From the NCBI RefSeq assembly GCF_015711605.1, contig NZ_JABTEZ010000002.1, forward strand, positions 1,612,001 through 1,676,000: 64,000 bases of DNA, read 5' to 3'. The notes beneath the pieces were generated by a model, which made no database searches, was not told where the DNA came from, and saw only the letters and a list, made by a program, of their open reading frames with translations. Positions 27,034-35,766 of the stretch are shown here, one piece after another. This DNA is from Planomonospora sp. ID67723 (GTDB lineage Bacteria; Actinomycetota; Actinomycetes; Streptosporangiales; Streptosporangiaceae). A program made the translations under genes and the position numbers. How positions within the stretch are numbered: the stretch's first letter is position 1; each line of letters opens with the position of its first letter.

Positions 27034-27357
27034 TTGCAACAGCAACCCACTGACGCCCAGGTGGAGACGGCCGTCGAGGCCTTCCGCATGCTCAGCGACA
27101 CCACCCGGCTCCGGCTGATGTGGCTGCTGTCCTCCGGCGAGTACGACGTCTCCTCCCTGGCCCAGACCATCGGTGTCGCGCGCCCGTCGGTCTCCCAGCA
27201 CCTGGCCAAACTCCGTCTGGCCGGCCTGGTACGCACCCGCCGAGACGGCCGTCGGGTGCTGTATCGGGCCAGAGATGTGCACGTGCGCGGCCTGATCACT
27301 CAAGCTCTCTTCCACGCCGATCACGAGGTCTCCGGCATCCCCCGCCACGAGGACTGA
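27034..27357 (+). CDS. ArsR/SmtB-family zinc-type metal sensor
   Basis: 107-residue winged-helix repressor. Recognition helix region: SSLAQTIGVARPSVSQHLAKL; wing: RTRRDGRRVLYRA. The last helix has D-V-H, ten residues, H, two residues, H, matching the DxHx10Hx2H alpha-5 zinc/cobalt site of CzrA and SmtB; no alpha-3 CxC is present. It probably represses the divergent CDF gene and itself until Zn or Co binds. The frame starts at TTG 27034, an uncommon but usable start. Confidence 0.9.
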   Translation: MQQQPTDAQVETAVEAFRMLSDTTRLRLMWLLSSGEYDVSSLAQTIGVARPSVSQHLAKLRLAGLVRTRRDGRRVLYRARDVHVRGLITQALFHADHEVSGIPRHED

Positions 27358-27497
27358 CCATGCCTCAATCCTCGGCTCCGCAGGCGTCCCGGTGCAGTCG
27401 GCATCCCCACCGCAGCGGCCTGAACCCACGCTGAGCAGGAATGACGCCGACAGCCCGGGGTAGGGGAAGATAAGGACGGCTCCTGGGGGTGAGGAGC

Positions 27498-27998
27498 ATG
27501 GCGTCTGCGACTCGATGGGGTGTGTGCGTTTTCGCGGCGGCGACCTTCCCGCTCACGGTGGCCTGCGGACAAACCGCCGGCACCGGCGTGGCCAGATCTC
27601 ACACCGCGGCCGTGATCGAGGCGACACCCACCGCGCCAGCCGATCCGACCAGTGCCGAGGATGACATCAGCCGAGCATGGGAGAAGTTCACCGATCCCCA
27701 GGTCGCCAACACGGAAAAGAAACGCCTCATCGAGAGCGGCGAGGCGAACGAACGGCTGGTGCGGGCCTTCCTCAAGGACGAATATGCCCGCAGACTGCTG
27801 GCCCGTGTCGAGATCGTAGCGTTCACCTCTGCGACCCGGGCCCAGGTCACCTACTCCCTGTTCCGCGACGGAAGATCGGTGCTGCCCCGCAGCACCGGCG
27901 TCTCCGTCCGTGAGAACGGCCGCTGGAAGCTCTCCCGCACGACCCTGTGCTCGTGGATGCCGTACGGCTCCAGCACCGCCGAGGCGTCCGGCTGCTGA
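27498..27998 (+). CDS. Putative secreted lipoprotein
   Basis: 166 residues. The signal peptide ends in a lipobox (PLTVACGQ), predicting membrane anchoring outside the cell. The mature part (SRAWEKFTDPQ, a helical stretch, then RAQVTYSLFRDGR and RENGRWKLSRTTLCSWM) resembles low-molecular NTF2-like actinomycete lipoproteins of unknown role. ATG at 27498 follows GTGAGGAG; a GTG at 27489 is also in frame. Its base composition is normal for the window. Confidence 0.65.
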   Translation: MASATRWGVCVFAAATFPLTVACGQTAGTGVARSHTAAVIEATPTAPADPTSAEDDISRAWEKFTDPQVANTEKKRLIESGEANERLVRAFLKDEYARRLLARVEIVAFTSATRAQVTYSLFRDGRSVLPRSTGVSVRENGRWKLSRTTLCSWMPYGSSTAEASGC

Positions 27999-28122
27999 CG
28001 AGCCGGGTCATCGCCGCACCTCCCGGCCACCGCCCCGTCTGTTTCCTGCGGAAAGGAGGGCAGAGCACGTGGGCGCCGAAGACGCAATCCGCAAGATCGG
28101 AGACGGTATCGAGATCTGAGGC

Positions 28123-28635
28123 GTGGTCGTCAGGGTGGGGATTGCGGCAGCGGGTGCTGCTGGTCGTCGTCCTTGCAGCACCGCGGTCTCCGGGGTCGGT
28201 CCGGGTCAGACGCCGAACGGGCCGGCCGACCTTGGCAAGGTTGCTCCCGGCTGGGCGACGCCCCCCTTGTCCTGTCTTCCGGTCGCGCGTTCAGGAGCCA
28301 CCCGGTCGATCGGGAACAGCCGGTCCGGCAAGCTGTCGGCTGACGGCACCGTCTACCGCGTCGGCTTCCTCCGCGCCGACCTCAAAGTCACCTCCCACGG
28401 GGGGGCGATCAAGCCGGGGTTCGCCCTGGGCTCCTTCGCCCGCACCGAGCAGGTCACCTCACACGGCCGGGTGATCAGTGCGGGCATGGGGGTCGGCACC
28501 GCGCTGAACTTCCAGTCCACCGGTGGCGGCAAGGCCTCCGTCAACGGTGACTTCGTGATGACCGCCGCCGAGGTGCAAAAGGTCATCGCCGCGCTGCGAG
28601 GGGGCGGTGACGAAGAGCGCCTGCGGGCGGCTTGA
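28123..28635 (+). pseudogene. DUF1259 (LppY/LpqO-like) fragment
   Basis: DGTVYRVGFLRADLKVTSHG and GDFVMTAAEVQKVIAALRGG match the middle of DUF1259 proteins. The expected continuation (ITALHNH-type metal-site-like segment) is missing and replaced by DEERLRAA and a stop. The first 75 residues do not look like the family, suggesting a frame change there. It is therefore probably a truncated, inactive copy. Confidence 0.5.
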
Positions 28636-28689
28636 CCGAGTCGACCGTCGAGTCGCTCGATCCACGACTGCCTTCTTTGCCGCAACGGT

Positions 28690-28702
28690 GGTTACCGTAA
28701 CC
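28690..28702. promoter_or_regulatory. Palindrome like that upstream of chrB
   Basis: GGTTACCGTAACC is a perfect 6-1-6 palindrome. A near copy, GGTTGCGGTAACC, lies upstream of the chrB gene at 33205-33217. It precedes the small ORF and the chrB stub here, so both may bind the same chromate regulator. Confidence 0.6.
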
Positions 28703-28725
28703 GTGGTTGTGACAGGGAGATGGGA

Positions 28726-28872
28726 ATGGGCGGGGCGGTGTTGTTCGTCTGCCCGCCCGGCGTTTTGCCGGATGCGGTGCACTGGCGTCTGCGTCACGCC
28801 GACTTCGATGAGCAGATGGCCGCCGAGCTGCAGCAGCGGGTCCGGCTGCTGGTGCGGGTGCTGGAGTCGTGA
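28726..28872 (+). CDS. Small ORF upstream of chrB stub
   Basis: 48 residues (MGGAVLFVCPPGVLPD..., ending QQRVRLLVRVLES), not recognised. GGGAGATGG precedes the ATG, and the stop overlaps the start of the chrB stub by GTGA, as in coupled genes. It may be a real leader gene of an old chr operon or a remnant. Confidence 0.4.
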   Translation: MGGAVLFVCPPGVLPDAVHWRLRHADFDEQMAAELQQRVRLLVRVLES

Positions 28873-28988
28873 CCGGCACCGTGGGGCATTGGGTGCTGCC
28901 GGCCTATCGCATCCCCCGCGAGCCGTCTTCGCCGCGGATCGCTGCGGTGCAGGGCCGTCCTCGGCGCTGGGGAACGGGCGCCTCCTAG
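28869..28988 (+). pseudogene. Truncated chrB 5' fragment
   Basis: Starting at GTG 28869, it encodes GHWVLPAYRIPREPSSPRIA, nearly identical to the opening of the full chrB-type gene at 33290 (GRWVLLAYKIPREPSSPRIA). 28891-28942 and 33312-33363 are about nine-tenths identical. After this the frame diverges and stops, so only about 25 residues are chrB-like. Confidence 0.7.
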
Positions 28989-29380
28989 GAGGGATCGCTT
29001 CGGGCCGAGGCCACGATGTGGGCGAGCGTCACCTCGCTCAGCAGGGCGTGCTCGTGCTCGCGCATCATCGCCCACACGTCGGCCAGCGGTCCCGCGACGC
29101 CGGGGAACTGGCCGATCTCCTCCGGGACGCCTTCGGTGACTTCGACGATGTCGGCCAGGGTGATCTCGGCTGCGGGACGGGCCAGCCAGTACCCGCCCTC
29201 CGGGCCGCGTTGGCTGCGGATCAGTCCGGCCCGCCGCAGCTGCAGCAGGATGTTGTCGCAGAACCGGCGGGGGATGTCCTGGTCGGCGGCGATCTCCTCG
29301 GCGTGCATCGGTTTGTCGGCGGCCGCGGCTAAAGCGACGGCGGCCCGCAGGGCGTACTGGGTGCGGGCGGAGATACGCAT
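28985..29380 (-). CDS. Rrf2-family transcriptional regulator
   Basis: 131 residues: winged-helix MRISARTQYALRAAVALAAA, then HAEEIAADQDIPRRFCDNIL, and wing GLIRSQRGPEGGYWLARPA. The three-Cys Fe-S cluster of IscR/NsrR is absent (a single Cys in RRFCDN), so it is of the CymR-like cluster-free type. It lies 46 bases behind cysA on the same strand, probably the last gene of the sulfate transport operon, and may control sulfur uptake. ATG 29380 is the normal family start; 29386 is also possible. Confidence 0.88.
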   Translation of the reverse strand: MRISARTQYALRAAVALAAAADKPMHAEEIAADQDIPRRFCDNILLQLRRAGLIRSQRGPEGGYWLARPAAEITLADIVEVTEGVPEEIGQFPGVAGPLADVWAMMREHEHALLSEVTLAHIVASARSDPS

Positions 29381-29426
29381 CAGCACACGCGCTGGTGCAG
29401 TCCCCAGCGGCTCCGGGCGTAGCAGG

Positions 29427-30392
29427 TCATGACGCGCTCAGGGCGAGCGGCCGTGCGGCCGGGCTGGGCCGCACGGTGACCGCTTGGCCCGGTTGCAGGT
29501 CCAGCCGGTCGGCGGTGGAGCGCGCCAGCTGCGCCCACGTTTCCTGGCCGTCGATGAGCAGCTCCACCCGGACTTCGAAGCCCAGGCGCACCACCCGCAC
29601 GACCGTGGCGGTGGTGCCGGCGGGGTCGGCCGCAGGGCTGATCTCGATGTCGTGCGGGCGCACCAGGCTGTCGCCGAGCCGGGTGACCGGGCCCAAGAAG
29701 CGCATCACGAACTGGTCGGCGGGGTTGTCGTAGACCTCGGCGGGGCTGCCGACCTGCTTGACCTGCCCGTCGGCCAGCACGACGATCGTGTCGGCGACCT
29801 CGATCGCCTCCTCCTGGTCGTGGGTGACGAACACGGTGGTGACGTGGACCTCGTCGTGCAGCCGGCGCAGCCAGGTCCGCAGTTCCTTGCGCACCTGGGC
29901 GTCCAGGGCGCCGAACGGCTCATCCAGCAGCAAGACCTGCGGCTCCACGGCCAGGGCGCGGGCCAGGGCCATGCGCTGGCGCTGGCCGCCGGACAGCTGC
30001 GAGGGGTAGCGCTCGGCCATCTGGTCCAGGTGGACCAGTTCGAGCAGTTCCATGACGCGCCGGCGGATCTCCTCTTTGGGCCGTTTGCGGATCTCCAGCC
30101 CGAAGGCGACGTTCTTGAAGACCGTCATGTGCTTGAACGCGGCGTAGTGCTGGAAGACGAAGCCCACGTTGCGCCGCTGCGGGGAGAGGCGGGTGGCGTC
30201 GACGCCGGAGATCACCACGGTGCCGGTGTCGGGCTGCTCCAGACCGGCGATGACCCGCAGCAGGGTCGATTTCCCGCCGCCGCTGGGGCCCAGCAGGGCG
30301 GTCAGCGACCCGGAGGTCACGTCGATGGAGACGTCGCGCAGCACCGGGGTCACCCCGAAGGACTTGTTGACATCTCGTACTTCGATGGCCAT
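29427..30392 (-). CDS. cysA: Sulfate/thiosulfate ABC transporter ATP-binding protein
   Basis: 321-residue ATPase that powers sulfate import. Walker [11 protein letters not shown]-loop [13 protein letters not shown], signature [16 protein letters not shown], Walker [14 protein letters not shown] and the switch His in VTHDQEEA are all present. [12 protein letters not shown] and a C-terminal TOBE-like region (residues about 240-315) are CysA-like. ATG at 30392, 7 bases after the cysW stop. It is part of the operon running binding protein - cysT - cysW - cysA - Rrf2 on the minus strand. Confidence 0.94.
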   Translation of the reverse strand: MAIEVRDVNKSFGVTPVLRDVSIDVTSGSLTALLGPSGGGKSTLLRVIAGLEQPDTGTVVISGVDATRLSPQRRNVGFVFQHYAAFKHMTVFKNVAFGLEIRKRPKEEIRRRVMELLELVHLDQMAERYPSQLSGGQRQRMALARALAVEPQVLLLDEPFGALDAQVRKELRTWLRRLHDEVHVTTVFVTHDQEEAIEVADTIVVLADGQVKQVGSPAEVYDNPADQFVMRFLGPVTRLGDSLVRPHDIEISPAADPAGTTATVVRVVRLGFEVRVELLIDGQETWAQLARSTADRLDLQPGQAVTVRPSPAARPLALSAS

Positions 30393-30399
30393 GGAAAGT

Positions 30400-31194
30400 T
30401 CAGTCCTTCGGACGCAGGATCTTGGTGAGCAGGAGAGTGATCACAGACAGCAGCGCCAGGCTGGTCGCCGCGGCGAAGGCGGCGGTTTCGTCGAAGTTTT
30501 GGAAGCGTTCCTCGACGAACAGGGTGAGCGTCTGGGTCTGTTCGACCAGGCGGCCGGAGACGACGGCGACCGCGCCGTACTCGCCGAGCGCGCGGGCCAG
30601 GCACAGCACGATCCCGTATCCCAGCGCCCATCGGATGCCGGGGATGGTGATGCGGCGGAAGGTCTGCCACCAGCCGGCGCCCAGGGTGCGGGCGGCCTGT
30701 TCTTGTTCGTCGCCGAGCTCTTCCAGGACGGGGACCACGGCGCGTACCACCAGGGGCAGGGAGATGAACACCGCCGCCATGACCATGCCGGGGACGGAGA
30801 AGATGACCTGCACGCCCAGGGTTTCCAGCCAGCCGCCGACGGCGGCGAACTTGCCGTAGACGAGGATGAGCGCCAGGCCGACCACGACGGGGGAGACGGC
30901 CATCGGCAGGTCGATGAGCGCATTCAGGACGCGTTTGCCGGGGAAGGCATGGCGGACCAGCAAGATCGCCGCTCCGACGCCGAAGACGGTGTTGGCGACC
31001 ACCGCCCAGAACGCGACGACGAGGGTGACCTGGAAGGCGGAGATCGCCTGCGGGGTGCTGAGCGCCTCGAAGATCGGGCCCAGCCCGTTGGCGAAGGTCC
31101 GCCAGCCGATGAGGACGACCGGCAGGACCAGCAGAAACAGCAGGTAGCCCACGGCGAGCGCGCGAAGGGCGTAGCGGATGAGGTTTTTAGGCAT
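30400..31194 (-). CDS. cysW: Sulfate ABC transporter permease CysW
   Basis: 264-residue permease with six predicted helices. The binding-protein-dependent transport loop is visible as [20 protein letters not shown] followed by [33 protein letters not shown] is typical of CysW. It overlaps the cysT end by 8 bases, so the two permeases are coupled. It forms a heterodimer with CysT in the membrane. Confidence 0.94.
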   Translation of the reverse strand: MPKNLIRYALRALAVGYLLFLLVLPVVLIGWRTFANGLGPIFEALSTPQAISAFQVTLVVAFWAVVANTVFGVGAAILLVRHAFPGKRVLNALIDLPMAVSPVVVGLALILVYGKFAAVGGWLETLGVQVIFSVPGMVMAAVFISLPLVVRAVVPVLEELGDEQEQAARTLGAGWWQTFRRITIPGIRWALGYGIVLCLARALGEYGAVAVVSGRLVEQTQTLTLFVEERFQNFDETAAFAAATSLALLSVITLLLTKILRPKD

Positions 31195-32041
31195 GGCGGC
31201 TGCCCCATCGCTGCAGCAGGTCCAACGCGACCAGGGTGACCAGGGCCACGACGAGCAGCACGGTGGAGGTCGCCGCGGCCCCGATGGGGTTGTCGGTTTC
31301 GATCTGCCCGAAGATGTACACCGAGGCGACCTGGGTCTTGAACGGCAGGTTGCCTGAGATCAGCACGACCGATCCGATCTCGGCCATCGCCCGGGCGAAG
31401 GCCAGCGCGGTACCCGACAGCATCGCGGGAATCAGGTTGGGCAGGATGATCCGGCGGAAGACCTGCAACGGGCTGGCCCCCAGTGAGGCGCCGGCCTGTT
31501 CCATGTCGGGGTCGAGTTCCAGCAGGACCGGCTGGACGGTGCGCACGACGAACGGCAGCGTGACGAACAGCAGCGCGAGCACCACGCCGGAGCGGGCGTA
31601 GGCCAGATCGATGCCCAGCGGGCTGCTGGGCCCGTACAGGGCCAGCAGCACCAGACCGGCGACGATGGTCGGCAGCGCGAACGGCAGGTCGATGAGCGTG
31701 TCGATGACGCCCTTGCCCCAAAAGCGGTCGCGCACCAGCACCCAGGCGATGATGGTGCCCATCACCAGGTTGATCACCGCCACGACCAGGGAGGCGCCCA
31801 CGGTCAGCGTCAGCGCCGCCCAGGCGTCGGGGGTGGTGACCGCCTCCCAGAAGTAGCCCAGTCCGCGTTCTTGCGAGCGCCACACCACCGCCGCGAGCGG
31901 GATCAGCACGATCAGGCTCATGTAGATGACGGCCGCGCCCAGGCCGAACGCGGCGCCACCGCCCCGCGGCAGAGCGGGCCGCCTGCCCCGAGGCGGCGTG
32001 CCGGACCCGGAGACAGGTGCCGGGATGGTCGAAGTGGACAC
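31187..32041 (-). CDS. cysT: Sulfate ABC transporter permease CysT
   Basis: 284 residues. A Pro/Gly-rich N-terminus precedes six helices; the first is GLGAAVIYMSLIVLIPLAA. YFWEAVTTPDAWAALTLTV, DLPFALPTIVAGLVLL and the EAA-type loop ELDPDMEQAGASLGASPLQV are CysT-like. It starts 6 bases after the binding-protein stop and overlaps cysW. Confidence 0.94.
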   Translation of the reverse strand: MSTSTIPAPVSGSGTPPRGRRPALPRGGGAAFGLGAAVIYMSLIVLIPLAAVVWRSQERGLGYFWEAVTTPDAWAALTLTVGASLVVAVINLVMGTIIAWVLVRDRFWGKGVIDTLIDLPFALPTIVAGLVLLALYGPSSPLGIDLAYARSGVVLALLFVTLPFVVRTVQPVLLELDPDMEQAGASLGASPLQVFRRIILPNLIPAMLSGTALAFARAMAEIGSVVLISGNLPFKTQVASVYIFGQIETDNPIGAAATSTVLLVVALVTLVALDLLQRWGSRHA

Positions 32042-32047
32042 CGGCTG

Positions 32048-33064
32048 CTACTTCTCGATCGAGACGCCGAGCCCGCGCTCGATGTCGGCCATGATGCTGC
32101 CCTTGGGGTCGAAGAACTCGGCGGTGACCTTCGGCCAGCCGCCCAGGTCGGCGATGGTGAACAGCGCCGGCGGGGTGGGGAAGGCGGCGCCGGGCACGTC
32201 CTTGGTCACCGGACGGTAGCCGTTCTCGGCGAAGATCTTCTGCGCGTCGGCGGAGTACAGGAAGTCCAGGAACGCCTTGGCCTCGGCCGGGTGCTTGGAG
32301 TTCTTGGTCACCGCGACCGGGTTTTCGATCAGGATCGTGGAGTCGGGCACCGTGTACTCCAGCGGCTGGTTGCTCTGCTGGGCGAAGATCGCCTCGTTCT
32401 CATACGCCAGGATGGCGTCGCCCTTGCCGGTGGAGAAGGTCTGCAGTGACTTGCGGGCGCTGTCGTCTTGCACCGGGACGTTGGCGAACAACGCCTTGAG
32501 GTAGGCCACGCCCGCCTCCTCGTCGGCCCCCTTGTTGGACTTGGCGCCGTAGCCGGCCAGGACGTTCCAGCGGGCGCCGCCGGAGGTGAACGGGTTGGGC
32601 GTGATCACCTCGATGCCGGGCTTGGTCAGGTCGTCCCAGGTCTTGAGGTTTTTGGGGTTGCCCTTGCGGGTGGCGATGACCACGACGGAGTCGGTGACCA
32701 TGCCCTTGGTCGGGCCGGTGTTCCAGTCCTCGGCCACCAGGCCCTTCTTGACCAGCCGGGTCATGTCCGGCTCCAGGGAGAAGGCGACGATGTCGGCCTG
32801 CAGGCCCGCTTCCACGGCCCGGCTCTGGTCACCGGAGCCGCCGAAGGACTTGGTGAAGGTGATGTTCTTGCCGGCGGGCGTGGCCTGGTAGGCCTTGATG
32901 ATCTTCTCGTAGGCGGCCTGCGGCGTGGAGTAGGCGACCAGCGCCAGCCGGACCTTGGCCCCCTGGCCCCCGGTCGCGTCACCGCCCCCGCAGGCCGCGG
33001 TCACAGCGGTGAGCGACGCCACGGCCGTGGCCGCCGCCAGACCTCGGAGCCTGCGAACGTTCAT
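32048..33064 (-). CDS. Sulfate ABC transporter substrate-binding lipoprotein
   Basis: 338 residues. Lipobox VTAACGGG near residue 25 anchors it outside. KVRLALVAYSTPQAAYEKII, the FGGSGDQSRAV sulfate-binding segment, TPNPFTSGGARWNVLAGYG, and AILAYENEAIF are typical of Sbp/CysP. First gene of the import operon. The ATG at 33064 follows a GGGAGAATCG. Upstream (33074-33105) CCTATT and AATAGG are inverted around an ACTTAACAAGT core, a possible Rrf2 or sulfur-regulator site. Chromate can enter through such transporters. Confidence 0.93.
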   Translation of the reverse strand: MNVRRLRGLAAATAVASLTAVTAACGGGDATGGQGAKVRLALVAYSTPQAAYEKIIKAYQATPAGKNITFTKSFGGSGDQSRAVEAGLQADIVAFSLEPDMTRLVKKGLVAEDWNTGPTKGMVTDSVVVIATRKGNPKNLKTWDDLTKPGIEVITPNPFTSGGARWNVLAGYGAKSNKGADEEAGVAYLKALFANVPVQDDSARKSLQTFSTGKGDAILAYENEAIFAQQSNQPLEYTVPDSTILIENPVAVTKNSKHPAEAKAFLDFLYSADAQKIFAENGYRPVTKDVPGAAFPTPPALFTIADLGGWPKVTAEFFDPKGSIMADIERGLGVSIEK

Positions 33065-33204
33065 CGATTCTCCCTATTTCCTACTTAACAAGTCTGCAAT
33101 AGGTAATTCAAGGAGCGGAGGGCGCGACGGTCAAGGGGGCGGCGATCCTTCGTTACCGTTTCGTTTCCCTCTTCCTTCTGCGCGCGGCTTTGACTCGTAA
33201 CAAC

Positions 33205-33217
33205 GGTTGCGGTAACC
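33205..33217. promoter_or_regulatory. Probable chr operator
   Basis: GGTTGCGGTAACC, one base short of a perfect palindrome, with a further ATGGTTGCC half-site, upstream of chrB. Matches the perfect site at 28690-28702. Confidence 0.6.
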
Positions 33218-33289
33218 ATGGTTGCCTTCACATGAAGGGTGCAGGACGCACGGGACCCGGAGGGCGGCTGGTATGCGGAAGCGGACATC

Positions 33290-33889
33290 GTGACCGACGC
33301 AGATGGCCGGTGGGTGCTGCTGGCCTACAAGATCCCCCGCGAGCCGTCTTCGCCGCGGATCGCCATCTGGCGCAAGCTGGAACGCCTCGGGGTGGCCCGC
33401 CTGGGCGACGGGCTGGTCGGCCTGCCCGCCGACGCCCGCACCCGCGAACAGCTCGACTGGATCGCCCAGGACGTCCTCGACGCCGGGGGCAGCGCCACGG
33501 TGTGGCTGGCCGTACCCGCCGCCGCGGCCCAGGAACGGGCGATCGTCCAGGAGATGCGCCAGGCCCGCACCGCCGAATACCAGGCGGTCGTCGACCAGGC
33601 GCGGGCCGCCGGTGCGGCAGGGCCGGGCGAGCGCGCGCGCCTGGCCGGGCGGCTGCGGGCGCAGCTGCAGCGGATCACGCGCCGGGACTTCTTCCCTCCA
33701 GCCGAGCGCGAGATCGCCCAGCGGGCCGTCCGCGCCCTGACCGACCCCGGCGCCGGCGCCGCCATCGCGGACGGGCCGCCGGTGAGCGCGGCGCCGGACC
33801 GGCCGGAGTGCGGGGCGTCAGCGGCCGCGGACGCCCCGGTCATGGACGTCTCGACCGGGGACGTCCCGGCCGACGGCGGTGCGCGATGA
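33290..33889 (+). CDS. chrB: ChrB N-terminal-type chromate regulator subunit
   Basis: 199 residues corresponding to the N-terminal half of ChrB (DADGRWVLLAYKIPREPSS, WRKLERLGVARLGDGLVGLP). ChrB proteins sense chromate and control chrA. The upstream GTG at 33239 is in frame, but the GTG at 33290 places the conserved WVLLAYKIPREPS near the N-terminus, as in relatives. A Pro/Ala-rich tail follows. ATGA overlap with the next gene, which carries the other half, so ChrB is split into two coupled polypeptides here. Confidence 0.85.
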   Translation: MTDADGRWVLLAYKIPREPSSPRIAIWRKLERLGVARLGDGLVGLPADARTREQLDWIAQDVLDAGGSATVWLAVPAAAAQERAIVQEMRQARTAEYQAVVDQARAAGAAGPGERARLAGRLRAQLQRITRRDFFPPAEREIAQRAVRALTDPGAGAAIADGPPVSAAPDRPECGASAAADAPVMDVSTGDVPADGGAR

Positions 33890-34317
33890 GGTGGGTCACC
33901 CGCGCCGGGGTGCACATCGACCGGGCCGCCTGCGCCTGGCTGATCCGCCGCCACATCGACGCCGACGCCGCCTTCGTCTTCGTCGACGACCCGGCCCAGG
34001 TCCCGCCCGATGCCACCGCCTTCGACATGCGCGGCGTCGATCTCGGCCACCGCGGCGGCGACTGCAGCTTCGAGACCATCCTGCGCCGCTACGAGCTGAC
34101 CGACCCGGTGCTGTGGAAGATCGCCGAGATCGTGCACGAGGCCGACCTCGACGACGAGCGCTTCGATGCCCCCGAGGCTCCCGGGCTGGACGTCATCCTG
34201 CGCGGGCTGTCGATGACCTGCGCCGACGAGCGTGTCCTGGAGCTGACCGGCCCGCTGTTCGACGGGATGTACGAGTACTACCGGCGGGCGTTCCTCCTCG
34301 GCCGCCCACCCGCCTGA
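33886..34317 (+). CDS. ChrB C-terminal domain protein
   Basis: 143 residues matching the ChrB-type chromate-resistance domain: RWVTRAGVHIDRAACAWLIR, DADAAFVFVDDPAQVP, FDMRGVDLGHRGGDCSFETI, and a helical C-terminal half with IVHEADLDD. ATG at 33886 overlaps the stop of the N-terminal-domain gene. Together they should act as the chromate-responsive regulator, with this part possibly holding the sensing site (Cys and His in GHRGGDCSFE). Confidence 0.87.
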   Translation: MRWVTRAGVHIDRAACAWLIRRHIDADAAFVFVDDPAQVPPDATAFDMRGVDLGHRGGDCSFETILRRYELTDPVLWKIAEIVHEADLDDERFDAPEAPGLDVILRGLSMTCADERVLELTGPLFDGMYEYYRRAFLLGRPPA

Positions 34318-34347
34318 CCCGCCTGCCTGAACCAAGGAAGAGCCCTC

Positions 34348-35724
34348 GTGAGCGATATCCAGCCCGCCGCCGGCCCGCTGCCCGCCGATGACGTGATCCC
34401 GTTCCGCCGGGCCGTACGCACCTGGTTCCTGATCAGCTTGCAGACCTTCGGCGGCCCGGCCGGGCAGATCGCCGTCATGCAGCGCACCCTGGTGGAGGAG
34501 AAACGCTGGATCGGCCAGCAGCGCTTCAACCACGCCCTGTCCTACTGCATGCTGCTGCCCGGACCCGAAGCCCAGCAACTGGCCATCTACGTCGGCTGGC
34601 TGCTCAACGGCACCCGCGGCGGCCTCGCCGCCGGCATCCTGTTCGTGCTGCCCGGCATGCTCGCGCTGCTGGCCCTGTCGGCCGTCTACATCCTGTGGCG
34701 CGACACCACCGTGGTGGCTGCCCTGTTCGCCGGAATCGCCCCGGCGGTGCTGGCCATCGTCGCCCAGGCCGTCATCCGGGTGGCCAAACGCTCCCTGACC
34801 CACCCGGTGTTCATCGCCGTGGCGGCGGCCGCCTTCGCCGCCCTGGCGCTGTTCGGTGTGCCGTTCCCCATCGTGATCGCCGTCGCCGCGCTCATCGGCT
34901 GGACGGCGCACCGGCTCGCCCCGCGCGCCTTCGCCACAAGCACCGGCCACGGCGGCGACGGCGGACCCGCCCCGCTGATCCCCGACGACGCCCTGCACCA
35001 CGCCCGGCCGTCCTGGCGCTCGGCGGGAAAGATCCTCGCTGTCGGTCTGGCCGCCTGGTGGCTGCCGGTGGCCGCGGTCGCCGTCCTCACCGGGACCGGC
35101 AGCGTCTTCACCACCCAGGGCCTGTTCTTCTCCGGCACCGCGCTGGTCACCTTCGGCGGCGCGTACGCGGTGCTGGCCTTCGTCGCCCAGCGGGCCGTGG
35201 AGACCTACGCCTGGCTGACCCCCGGCGAGATGGTGCGCGGCCTGGCGCTGGCGGAGACCACCCCGGGTCCGCTGATCATGGTAGTGCAGTTCGTCGCCTT
35301 CCTCGGCGCCTACCGCGACCCCGGAACCCTGACCCCCTGGGCGGGTGCGCTGCTCGGCGCCCTGCTGACCACCTGGGTCACCTTCGTGCCGTGCTTCCTG
35401 TTCATCTTCCTCGGCGCCCCCTACGTCGAGCGCCTGCGCCACAACACCGCCATCAGCGCGGCCCTGACCGGCATCACCGCCGCCGTGGTCGGGGTCATCG
35501 CCAACCTGGCGCTGTACTTCGCCGAGCACACCCTGTTCGCCCGCACGTCCACCTGGGCCTGGGGCCCGTTCAGCGTCCAACTGCCCGAACCCGGCACGCT
35601 CAGCCCCGCCGCCCTGGCGATCACCGTGGCCGCGCTGCTCATGACGTTCGTCCTGAAATGGCCGATGCTGCGCATCCTGGGTGTCTGCGCCCTGCTGGGC
35701 ATGGGCACCATCCTGCTGCCCTGA
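34348..35724 (+). CDS. chrA: Chromate efflux transporter ChrA
   Basis: 458-residue CHR-family transporter of the long, two-domain type. TFGGPAGQIAVMQRTLVEEK and the LPGPEAQQLAIYVGWLLNG loop mark the first half; a second-half repeat has FGGAYAVLAFVAQRAVE and ETTPGPLIMVVQFVAFLGA. About 10-12 membrane helices. It pumps chromate out. GTG at 34348, 30 bases after chrB-C, preceded by AAGGAAGAG. Last gene of the chr operon. Confidence 0.94.
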   Translation: MSDIQPAAGPLPADDVIPFRRAVRTWFLISLQTFGGPAGQIAVMQRTLVEEKRWIGQQRFNHALSYCMLLPGPEAQQLAIYVGWLLNGTRGGLAAGILFVLPGMLALLALSAVYILWRDTTVVAALFAGIAPAVLAIVAQAVIRVAKRSLTHPVFIAVAAAAFAALALFGVPFPIVIAVAALIGWTAHRLAPRAFATSTGHGGDGGPAPLIPDDALHHARPSWRSAGKILAVGLAAWWLPVAAVAVLTGTGSVFTTQGLFFSGTALVTFGGAYAVLAFVAQRAVETYAWLTPGEMVRGLALAETTPGPLIMVVQFVAFLGAYRDPGTLTPWAGALLGALLTTWVTFVPCFLFIFLGAPYVERLRHNTAISAALTGITAAVVGVIANLALYFAEHTLFARTSTWAWGPFSVQLPEPGTLSPAALAITVAALLMTFVLKWPMLRILGVCALLGMGTILLP

Positions 35725-35766
35725 ACCTGCGGCCTGCCTCCGGATGGTCCTGCGCTCTTGATGGCT

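Noticed and set aside
33325-35580. 751-residue open frame on the minus strand
   Set aside because: Mirror of chrB and chrA, which have clear family motifs; composition marks it as a shadow frame.
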